DNA of 6,583 bases, taken from contig WRJV01000196.1 in NCBI GenBank assembly GCA_009778415.1, positions 1 through 6,583 on the forward strand, given 5' to 3'. Below the pieces are notes generated by a model. That model did no database searches. It was not told the DNA's origin and saw nothing but the letters and a program-made list of their open reading frames with translations. A program made the position numbers and the translations under genes. Below are positions 1 to 6,182 of the stretch, one piece after another. Position 1 is the first letter of the stretch. Each line of letters opens with the position of its first letter. This DNA is from Clostridiales bacterium. GTDB lineage: Bacteria > Bacillota > Clostridia > Peptostreptococcales > Anaerovoracaceae.

Positions 1-3000
1 GTTTTCGCATACGTCGTTCCAGCTTCTTTTGGAGACGCGGCAGCGGCGCCGGCGGCTGTCGCCTTTGGCGAGGCTGGCGGCGCAATAGCAGGAGACGGGG
101 TTTATGTGGAAGTTGACGACAGCATGTCCATGACGGTCTACCGGATCGAAAAAGACGGGACCAAGGTTCCGATGACGCAAAAACCAGCGCCGATTACGCC
201 TACGGCACTGACTGCGGCGGCGCAGGCGGCATGGAACGGCAAACTCCCGTGGTCAGTGGGTACAGGCACCGCTGACATAGGTACGCTCGGCACGGGGTCC
301 ACGACAAGGCCAGAGGAACTGTACAACGAACTCTACACAAGGTCCGCACTGCTGCTGTCGGACAAATCCGGCTACGTCACCACCGGCACAAGGTCGGACG
401 GGAGCAATGTCGGAAACGAGGCGGCAATCGACGACTTTGCTGTGACGGACGTCAAAAACGAAACAAACGTAACAACCTATTTTGGGCCAGGCGACCGGCT
501 TACGGTAACAGGCAAAAGCGCTGCGGCAAACCTTGTGCGCATACTGGTGGTAGAGACGTCATACAGCAACACGGGCGTAGTGTCCGTAACGTCGAAATAC
601 CGGTATGATGGCGCGGGCAAATTGAACATTGCCAGGTTCGTGGAAAACAACTACAAGATTTACGACCCGCTGCCGGCAGACGAGTATGTCGTAAACAAGA
701 GAGAGGCAGGGCTGTGGACCCAACAGGGGTCGGTCACCGTCCAAAGCAGGGACTACGTCATGCCTGTATTCAACACTATGGGGACAAGGGCGACCAGCCC
801 GATCAACTCGACAAGGGCCCACGTCAACGACATGGTTTCAAGGAACAACTGGTTCTGGGGCGAGAACGGCGGCCTCCCATTCAATGACTTTTACGGAGAG
901 AACGTGGGGATACTGATAGGCTCGGCGATGCCTCACATGGTTCGCGGACTGGAGCTCCCGACTCGGGGCAGCGGCATAACGGACAAGCACGACACGGCTT
1001 ACACGTGGGTAGGCTGGCCGGGGCAGGAGCTTGAATCCGGCGTACTGACAGACGTTGGCACCAGCATCGTGGGCGTCCACACAGGAGACTACTTTCAGGC
1101 AAACAGGCAGTTCGCAAGCGCTATGGCCTTCATTCCGGACTTGGTCATAAACGGGGAAAAAATGCCCAGCGACTGGCTGGCCCTTCCAGACCCAAATGAA
1201 TTGCCCAGCGACGCGTGGATGAACACATGGGAAAGCTGGGGCGGCAACGAAGCCTTCGACCCGGTGCAAACCATGGACTACGCTGACGACGGCAGCTTTG
1301 CTGCAATGGGGATAAAGTACCTCATACTTGACGCCGGATGGTACCCCAGAGGGACTATCTCTCGCGGTGGTGCCAACTTGGAGCAGGCCCAGCGGGGCGG
1401 CGAGGGCGGCTACATAGCTCAGCCTGACAAGTGGAAGACTGTCGGCGACAAGTTGGGCTTGCCATGCGAAACAGAAGCAGACGCCATCAAAGTTTGCAAA
1501 GCGTTCAACGAATACCTGCAAGAAAGAGGTTTCAAGGTGGCGGCTTGGGTAATGCCGTCGAGCGTGTACCTGTACCCCGGCAGCATTGCAAGCAGCACCT
1601 ATTGGTCAGACGATGGTGAGTCCACCAGATTCCCCAACTATCCGCTGGCTGCAGTGGGCGCAGAGATAGACCCGCTCAACGCACATAACCTTTACATCGA
1701 AACTGAGTACACAAAGGCGCACCCCGACTACTTCATTACCGCCAACGCGGCCGAATACGACCCTGCCACAGGCCAGCTCAAACCGGGTTCGCCAAGGCCG
1801 TGGTACGTGAGGCAGTGCGGATACACCCCCCAGATGGGCACGGCAGACCTCTGCCTGGGCAACCCGAGGGTTATGGACGAATACGTCGATTACTTCTGCA
1901 ACCTGATGTTTGAACAATACAGTTTCGACGGCCTTAAGATCGACACCCAGTGGGGCACCCAAGCATGCTACGCACTGGGCCACGGCCATGACGGCAACCC
2001 GAACGCGCCGGTAGAAAACTACGCGAAGTATTGGAAGAAAATTTACGACAGAGCCAAGGAGATAAAAGGCAACGACATCTGGTTCAAGCACTGCTGCTGC
2101 GGCACGATGATGAACTTCTTCAACAACAACGGCACAAACCGTCCGATTACAGGCGACCCGGGGAGCGGCCTGAAAGTACGCTATTCGATCAGGATGTGGA
2201 AAGGCCTTTACGGCGACAACGCTCCGGCTGTGAGCGACCACGTTGAAAACATTGGTGCGATCGGGTCCTATACAGGCGACGTGGACACGAGGGTCAGAAG
2301 GTCGAAGATGGCGATGGGCGTGGGCTACGTCCTCGAAACAAAAATGTGGCCTGCCGGCGGCGAGTACAAGAACCCCACCCAGGCAAACCCGAACGCCACC
2401 AGCGTTTATGGCACGGGCAACGTCCCGACTGCCGACATGGTGAAAATGTTCCCGCTGGCAGTTGAAGAAGGCATCTCCAGCGGCTACTACCTCGACCTTT
2501 ACAAATACGGCTTCGACTACCCGGAGGCTTATGCCTACGACAAGCCGGAGAAAAACACCAAATACTACGCTTTCTATGCCACTAACTACAACGTTTCCGC
2601 ATACAACACCGGCGCAAACAACCAAGGCGCCGGCGCCGGCGGTTCGCAGTCAAGCACTGCCGAAATGAGCTTGACCTACAGCGGCCCGGTCGAGCTGCGC
2701 GGCCTTGAACCCGGAATGCTTTATACAGTAAAGGAATACGTCGACAACACCTACGAGGACGTGCTTCAAGCGGACGCTTTCGGGACAATCACTCTAGACA
2801 TTGATTTCACCGAATGTGTGCTCCTCAAGACGGTGCCTGTCAAGGCAGTCTACGCGAATCTTTCCGCTGACGCCGAGAGCGACATCGACAAGGACGTCTG
2901 CTACACTTTGTCTATCAGCAAAGCAGAAGACGTTTTGCTCGTTGAGCTGGAATTTGAAGTCGACGGAAACATGCTGGCGGGCAAAGGCATAAAGACGGAT

Positions 3001-3501
3001 TGCGGCTTCCTGCCCATGAGCGACATATTCTGGAGCTACGCAGGAGACAGCATTTGGAAAGGCACAGTCACCCTCAGCCTTCCTTCGGGGAGCACCACCG
3101 GGCTGACGTCGGTAGCCCCAGTGGACATCGCGACTTTCGTGTTCGCGCCAAGGGCCGCAGGAGACGCAGCCATGACTCTGACGGGTTTTCGGGCAGTGGG
3201 GCTTGAGGACACAACAGTCTACCTGGAATCAGTGATTCTGAACAGCGAGGCTGTAACCAACGTCGACCAGAGGGTCTTCTCGAAATACGACCTCAACAGG
3301 GACAACAAAGTAGACGCGCTGGACCTTGGCATCATGCTGCTGTACTGCGGGTTTGCCACGGGCACACCGGGTTGGGACACTTTGGTAAAAGTCAACGATT
3401 CCAGAGGCAAAGGCGTCACTGCGAGCATGTGCGACGTCAACTGCGACGGCATCATCGACATGCTTGACTTGCTCGACCTGTTCATTCATTACACGAAATA
3501 G
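1..3501 (+). CDS. Secreted GH36-like (clan GH-D) glycoside hydrolase with C-terminal cohesin-like and dockerin modules, 5' partial
   Basis: The frame is open from base 1, so the gene starts upstream; the GTG at 106 is only an internal codon. 1166 codons are present (numbering from base 1). The first residues (VFAYVVPASFGDAAAA) resemble the end of a signal peptide. Residues about 35-400 form a beta-rich N-terminal domain. The barrel shows MNTWESWGG (about 408), GIKYLILDAGWYP, GFKVAAWVMP, and GLKID, whose Asp648 matches the GH36 nucleophile. HCCCG and ITGDP follow, with Asp719 at the acid/base position. APAVSDHVE and a beta-sandwich ending LDIDFTECVLLK follow. Residues about 948-1085 look like a cohesin-fold domain. 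Residues 1097-1166 hold two dockerin calcium loops (DLNRDNKVD and DVNCDGIID). Family knowledge suggests an alpha-galactosidase-type retaining enzyme acting outside the cell on plant or host glycans; the substrate is not readable. The HCCCG/ITGDP variant suggests an uncharacterised GH36 branch, and another clan-D activity is possible. Confidence 0.85.
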   Translation, partial: VFAYVVPASFGDAAAAPAAVAFGEAGGAIAGDGVYVEVDDSMSMTVYRIEKDGTKVPMTQKPAPITPTALTAAAQAAWNGKLPWSVGTGTADIGTLGTGSTTRPEELYNELYTRSALLLSDKSGYVTTGTRSDGSNVGNEAAIDDFAVTDVKNETNVTTYFGPGDRLTVTGKSAAANLVRILVVETSYSNTGVVSVTSKYRYDGAGKLNIARFVENNYKIYDPLPADEYVVNKREAGLWTQQGSVTVQSRDYVMPVFNTMGTRATSPINSTRAHVNDMVSRNNWFWGENGGLPFNDFYGENVGILIGSAMPHMVRGLELPTRGSGITDKHDTAYTWVGWPGQELESGVLTDVGTSIVGVHTGDYFQANRQFASAMAFIPDLVINGEKMPSDWLALPDPNELPSDAWMNTWESWGGNEAFDPVQTMDYADDGSFAAMGIKYLILDAGWYPRGTISRGGANLEQAQRGGEGGYIAQPDKWKTVGDKLGLPCETEADAIKVCKAFNEYLQERGFKVAAWVMPSSVYLYPGSIASSTYWSDDGESTRFPNYPLAAVGAEIDPLNAHNLYIETEYTKAHPDYFITANAAEYDPATGQLKPGSPRPWYVRQCGYTPQMGTADLCLGNPRVMDEYVDYFCNLMFEQYSFDGLKIDTQWGTQACYALGHGHDGNPNAPVENYAKYWKKIYDRAKEIKGNDIWFKHCCCGTMMNFFNNNGTNRPITGDPGSGLKVRYSIRMWKGLYGDNAPAVSDHVENIGAIGSYTGDVDTRVRRSKMAMGVGYVLETKMWPAGGEYKNPTQANPNATSVYGTGNVPTADMVKMFPLAVEEGISSGYYLDLYKYGFDYPEAYAYDKPEKNTKYYAFYATNYNVSAYNTGANNQGAGAGGSQSSTAEMSLTYSGPVELRGLEPGMLYTVKEYVDNTYEDVLQADAFGTITLDIDFTECVLLKTVPVKAVYANLSADAESDIDKDVCYTLSISKAEDVLLVELEFEVDGNMLAGKGIKTDCGFLPMSDIFWSYAGDSIWKGTVTLSLPSGSTTGLTSVAPVDIATFVFAPRAAGDAAMTLTGFRAVGLEDTTVYLESVILNSEAVTNVDQRVFSKYDLNRDNKVDALDLGIMLLYCGFATGTPGWDTLVKVNDSRGKGVTASMCDVNCDGIIDMLDLLDLFIHYTK

Positions 3502-3506
3502 AGCGA

Positions 3507-3539
3507 GCCAGTATAATTTGCACCGCAAATTTTACTGGC
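3507..3539 (+). repeat. Near-perfect 15-bp inverted repeat just after the glycoside hydrolase stop
   Basis: The arms 3507-3521 (GCCAGTATAATTTGC) and 3525-3539 (GCAAATTTTACTGGC) pair over 15 positions with one T-T mismatch and a three-base ACC loop. The repeat begins five bases after the stop codon. No T-run follows, so it is not a classical intrinsic terminator. It more likely protects the 3' end of the mRNA, or is a dispersed palindromic element; one copy cannot distinguish these. Confidence 0.75.
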
Positions 3540-3548
3540 GAGCGGCAC

Positions 3549-3598
3549 AAAGGCTTCGGGGGAGCTATAAACGAGTATTCTCCGAAGCCTTTCTGTAT
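3549..3598 (+). terminator. Probable intrinsic terminator of the glycoside hydrolase gene
   Basis: Arms 3549-3563 (AAAGGCTTCGGGGGA) and 3578-3592 (TTCTCCGAAGCCTTT) form a 15-bp stem with two G-U pairs, and the outer 11 bp are perfect. The loop is 14 bases. The downstream tract is TTTCTGT, which is weak, but the AAA/TTT base of the stem adds to it and could let it work in both directions. It separates the glycoside hydrolase from the selB promoter. Confidence 0.7.
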
Positions 3599-3652
3599 CG
3601 GCGTTCGGATGCAAAAAGTATTGAAAATTGGCGAAAAACTTATCCAAATCAG

Positions 3653-3681
3653 TTGACATTTAAATATGAAAATAATATAAT
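3653..3681 (+). promoter_or_regulatory. Consensus sigma-A promoter for the riboswitch-selB transcript
   Basis: TTGACA at 3653-3658 and TATAAT at 3676-3681 are separated by exactly 17 bases in an AT-rich stretch. Both hexamers match the consensus perfectly. Transcription should start near 3688, about 23 bases before the first riboswitch helix. A promoter this strong suggests that control is exerted after initiation, by the riboswitch downstream. Confidence 0.9.
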
Positions 3682-3710
3682 CGAACTACAAAAAGAAATA
3701 CATGGATGAT

Positions 3711-3882
3711 GAGTGCGGGAGAGTTCGCGCAAAGCGCGGCGCCGAAGGAATAAACAGGCATTTGGCCATAATGCCGGCGATGATCTCAGGCAAAGAGGAC
3801 CGTGCTTGGACATAACTCTGGAAAGCGCAGCACCGAAGGGGCAACTTCGACACCGGGGGAAACTCTCAGGTCAATAACAGAG
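3711..3882 (+). promoter_or_regulatory. Tandem (two-aptamer) glycine riboswitch
   Basis: Two consecutive gcvT-type glycine aptamers are visible. Aptamer I has P1 pairing 3711-3718 with 3800-3807, GGAGAG at 3718-3723, a CGCGC/GCGCG hairpin at 3726-3738, the core GCGCCGAAGGA from 3739, a GGCATT/AATGCC hairpin at 3757-3775, then TCTCAGGCAAAGAGGACCG. The linker CTTGGACATAA leads to aptamer II: P1 CTCTG 3816-3820 pairs with CAGAG 3878-3882, with GCACCGAAGGGGCAA in the core and AAACTCTCAGG before the closing strand. The leader GATGATGAG and the GGA-containing linker could form the kink-turn known for this class. The 3' joining segment of aptamer II (GGTCAATAACAGAG) departs from the usual GGYAAAAGGACAGAG. 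Glycine binds each aptamer in the nascent RNA. The family identification is very secure; the switching direction is inferred from the overlapping terminator. Confidence 0.95.
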
Positions 3883-3910
3883 CAGGGGGCGAGTGTCTTC
3901 TGCTTTTTTT
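3879..3910 (+). terminator. Riboswitch-controlled intrinsic terminator
   Basis: AGCAGGGG (3881-3888) pairs with CTTCTGCT (3897-3904), eight pairs including two G-U, around an eight-base loop, followed by T-run 3905-3910. The stem can be extended at its base by 3879-3880 pairing with the first Ts. Bases 3879-3882 also form the 3' strand of aptamer II P1. The two structures therefore compete: glycine-stabilised P1 should weaken the terminator and allow read-through into selB, which is an ON switch. Confidence 0.85.
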
Positions 3911-3990
3911 GTTGCGTAGCGATGGAGTCCAGGGCCCCATCCAGGTTGCGGGCAGCAGCCCGCGTTAGGGAAAGGTGAACAGCGGCGAGG
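3911..3990 (+). other. Structured selB leader with ribosome binding site
   Basis: This 80-base untranslated stretch lies between the terminator T-run and the selB start. It holds a perfect GCGGGC/GCCCGC hairpin with AGCA loop (3948-3963) and a weaker GATGG/CCATC hairpin (3921-3941). The likely Shine-Dalgarno is AAAGGTGA (3971-3978), 12 bases before the ATG; the nearer GAGG at 3987-3990 directly abuts the ATG and is too close. No tRNA or leader peptide was found here. Confidence 0.6.
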
Positions 3991-5901
3991 ATGTACAATG
4001 TGGTAGTCGGGACAGCCGGTCACGTGGACCATGGAAAGACATGCCTTATCAAGGCGCTTACGGGTGTGGACACCGACAGGCTCAAAGAAGAGAAAAAACG
4101 CGGCATCACGATTGAACTGGGTTTTGCCAAGATGCAAAACGACAGAGGCCTGAACATCGGCGTAATCGACGTCCCCGGACATGAGAAGTTCATAAAAAAC
4201 ATGCTAGCTGGGGTCGGGGGGATCGACATGGTCCTTCTCGTAGTCGCGGCAGACGAGGGGATCATGCCGCAAACCGTTGAGCATTTTGAAATACTGAAGA
4301 TGCTCCATGTGAAGAATGGCATAGTCGCCATCACGAAAACTGACATAGTCGACGAGGAATGGCTTGAGATCGTAAGGGACGACATAAACGAGATGGTATC
4401 CGGCACTTTTCTGGAGCATGCGCCTGTTGTCGAAGTCTCAGCCCATACTGGGCACAACATACCAGAATTGAAGGAATTGATCTGCGGCATAGCTGGAAAA
4501 ACAGAAGCCCGCAGGCTGCAGCGGTCGCTTTTGCGGGTCCCTGTGGACAGGGTTTTTACGATAGACGGGTTTGGCACTGTGGTGACAGGGACGCTGATCG
4601 AGGGCACTGTCGCGGTCGGTGACGAAGTGACGGTCTACCCTGCGGGGAAACCTGCAAAGGTCAGGCACCTTCAGGTACACGGCGAGACGGTGGACAAAGC
4701 CTTTGCAGGACAGAGGACTGCCTTGAACCTGACCGGAATCAAGAAGGAAGAACTGCAACGGGGCGACGTGCTGGCAATAAAAGGCGCACTTAAGCCAACT
4801 ATGATACTCGACGTCAGGATCGACATGTTCAAAGACAGCCCGCGCATGCTGGTTTCCGGCAGCAGGCTGCATTTGTACTGCGGATCGGCGGAGGTTTTGT
4901 GCAAGGTGGTGCTCCTCGACGCAGAACAGCTTGAGAGCGGGCAGTCAGGCTATGCGCAGCTTAGGCTGGAAGAAGAAGTCGCCCTGAGAAAGGACGACAG
5001 GTTCATTCTGCGGTTTTATTCACCCCTTGCCAGCATAGGTGGCGGCGTCGTCCTGAATTCCAACCCGGCAAGGCGGCGGAGGTACCAAGAAGAAACGCTG
5101 CAGTCGTTTTCCGTAAAGGAAGCCGGCGAATCAGAGGAAGTGCTTGAGCAGGTGCTCCTTGAGGAAAGCAAAAAAATGCTTTCAATGGAGGAAGCCGGCC
5201 GTCTGGCTGGGCTTGCAAGCGAAGAAGCAGAGGCAATTTTCGCTTCATTGGCGCAAAAGGGCAGGATCGCACGCTTGACGGGAGGCATTGCCGTCCATAC
5301 CGATTACTTGAACTATGTGAAGGAAAAGGCGTCGGCACTGATGGAGCTCTTTCACAGTGAAAACCCCTTCAGGCCGGGGATGCCCAAGGAGGAATTCCGA
5401 AAAAGGCTTGCCGGAAAGCTGTTTCTAAACAGCCGGCTAGTTGAGGCGCTGATTGACAGGATGATAGGGGACGAAACTATCGCAGACAACGGAAACCTCA
5501 TTTCGCTTCCCGGTTTCGCCGTCACATACACGCCGGAAACCTTGGAGTTGAAACAAAAAATCGAGGAAAGCTACAGAGCAAGGGGCTTTGAAGCACCTGA
5601 AACAGATGAATGCATCAACTTTCTTACTGATTGTGAACGGCCAGCCGCCGCAGAGCTTATCGATGCCCTGCGGCGCGAAGGCCGTTTGGAAAAACTTGCG
5701 CACAACTGCTTTATCCATTCGGATTGTTTAGCCGACGCAGTGGGGCTTTTAGAAGAGCGAATGGCGCAAAACGGGGAAATAACCCTGTCCGAGTACAGGG
5801 ACATGCTGGGGACGTCCAGAAAATACGCAGTCAGGATACTGGAATACCTCGACCAACAGAAGGTGACGAGGCTGGTCGGCGACGTGCGCGTGCTGGTGTA
5901 G
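3991..5901 (+). CDS. selB: Selenocysteine-specific translation elongation factor SelB
   Basis: SelB is the GTPase that replaces EF-Tu for selenocysteinyl-tRNA(Sec) and delivers it to UGA codons marked by a SECIS hairpin. The 636 residues are a normal full length. The G-domain motifs are all present: GHVDHGKT (10-17), RGIT (37-40), DVPGHE (60-65), TKTD (115-118; SelB uses TKxD rather than NKxD) and SAHTG (150-154). Beta-barrel domain II begins near 182 (RVPVDRVFTIDGFGTVVTG) and domain III covers about 268-360. The winged-helix SECIS-binding domains fill about 370-636, ending in the typical LGTSRKYAVRILEYLDQ and VGDVRVL signatures. ATG 3991 is chosen because GTAGHVDHGKT lies at the usual distance from the start and AAAGGTGA sits upstream. 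The gene follows a glycine riboswitch and precedes grdX, so its main client is probably glycine reductase. No selA, selD or tRNA(Sec) gene lies in the window. The ORF is intact. Confidence 0.97.
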   Translation: MYNVVVGTAGHVDHGKTCLIKALTGVDTDRLKEEKKRGITIELGFAKMQNDRGLNIGVIDVPGHEKFIKNMLAGVGGIDMVLLVVAADEGIMPQTVEHFEILKMLHVKNGIVAITKTDIVDEEWLEIVRDDINEMVSGTFLEHAPVVEVSAHTGHNIPELKELICGIAGKTEARRLQRSLLRVPVDRVFTIDGFGTVVTGTLIEGTVAVGDEVTVYPAGKPAKVRHLQVHGETVDKAFAGQRTALNLTGIKKEELQRGDVLAIKGALKPTMILDVRIDMFKDSPRMLVSGSRLHLYCGSAEVLCKVVLLDAEQLESGQSGYAQLRLEEEVALRKDDRFILRFYSPLASIGGGVVLNSNPARRRRYQEETLQSFSVKEAGESEEVLEQVLLEESKKMLSMEEAGRLAGLASEEAEAIFASLAQKGRIARLTGGIAVHTDYLNYVKEKASALMELFHSENPFRPGMPKEEFRKRLAGKLFLNSRLVEALIDRMIGDETIADNGNLISLPGFAVTYTPETLELKQKIEESYRARGFEAPETDECINFLTDCERPAAAELIDALRREGRLEKLAHNCFIHSDCLADAVGLLEERMAQNGEITLSEYRDMLGTSRKYAVRILEYLDQQKVTRLVGDVRVLV

Positions 5902-5903
5902 AG

Positions 5904-6166
5904 GAGGCATATTTTTTCACAGTGCTTGTGTCGGCTTGTGCGGAAAAGCCGGCTTCAAATGAAGCTGCAGATGAAAATGGCATCGTTTGGGTCGTTGGTC
6001 CAACTTTTTCCTATGAATGGATTGGCTACTGTCCAGCGCACGAAGCTTTTTTGACAACGGTGCCCACCTTGATCCAAAGACAGGCGAAGAGACAGGTGAA
6101 TATTGCGGCCATGGCGGCTTGACGATACGACAGCATTTGGGAAATACAATGGAAAATACGGTATAA
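5904..6166 (+). pseudogene. Decayed, frameshifted lipoprotein remnant
   Basis: Immediately after selB, one frame reads FFTVLVSACAEKPASNE and then NGIVWVVGPTFSYEWIGYC. This looks like the end of a lipoprotein signal peptide with lipobox LVSAC, followed by a mature domain. The basic N-terminus and a proper start codon are missing: the frame runs back into selB, and the only nearby start (GTG 5922, behind AGGAGG 5902-5907) leaves five residues before the Cys. At a T6 run (6047-6052) the plausible coding sequence moves to the -1 frame, FFDNGAHLDPKTGEETGEYCGHGG, which stops at 6164-6166. A segment beginning YDSIWE at 6126 returns to the first frame. The motifs resemble my recollection of small Clostridia lipoproteins with WVVEPT and GHGG motifs, usually about 200 residues; this family link is inference. 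It is probably a dead fragment inserted between selB and grdX, though slippage at the T-run is possible. Confidence 0.55.
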
Positions 6167-6167
6167 T

Positions 6168-6172
6168 GAGGG
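6168..6172 (+). promoter_or_regulatory. Ribosome binding site supporting the grdX TTG start
   Basis: GAGGG at 6168-6172 lies ten bases before TTG 6183, a suitable Shine-Dalgarno distance. A TATAAT hexamer (6162-6167) directly abuts it. If that hexamer were a working -10, the transcript would begin near 6174 and lack this site, so the two readings exclude each other. Translation from a longer selB read-through transcript is the simpler reading. Confidence 0.5.
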
Positions 6173-6182
6173 TATCTTAAAA

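Noticed and set aside
838..2625. Long reverse-strand open frames (838-1521 and 1606-2625) opposite the glycoside hydrolase
   Set aside because: They lie antisense to a gene with clear family motifs, show no recognisable domains, and are expected by chance in GC-rich codon-biased DNA.
3464..3709. Small + strand open frame running from the dockerin end through both hairpins and the promoter
   Set aside because: It overlaps the dockerin codons in another frame and crosses two stem-loops and a consensus promoter; no ribosome site or family resemblance.
3911..3990. A tRNA(Sec) gene or T-box in the selB leader
   Set aside because: No acceptor stem of the needed length, no TCA anticodon arm, no T-loop and no T-box sequence could be drawn here.
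4020..4904. Reverse-strand open frames opposite selB (for example 4020-4607)
   Set aside because: Serine- and proline-rich translations without motifs, fully antisense to an intact selB.
5724..5901. The long + strand frame starting inside the selB 3' end as a real N-terminus for the lipoprotein
   Set aside because: Its first 60 codons are an Arg-rich out-of-frame reading of selB, with nothing resembling a signal peptide until the FFTVLVSAC segment.
5945..5965. Small palindromes after selB (AAGCCGGCTT and GCTTC/GAAGC) as a selB terminator
   Set aside because: The stems are short and no T-run follows.
6120..6122. TGA between the lipoprotein remnant and the grdX frame as a selenocysteine codon
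   Set aside because: The same frame is open on both sides, but the family-like sequence just before it lies in the -1 frame, so this TGA follows out-of-frame codons. No convincing SECIS hairpin was seen after it.
6119..6167. A full promoter for grdX using TTGACG (6119-6124) or TTGGGA (6137-6142) with TATAAT 6162-6167
   Set aside because: The spacings are 37 and 19 bases; the first is impossible and the second is long with a weak -35. It is kept only as a possibility in the findings.
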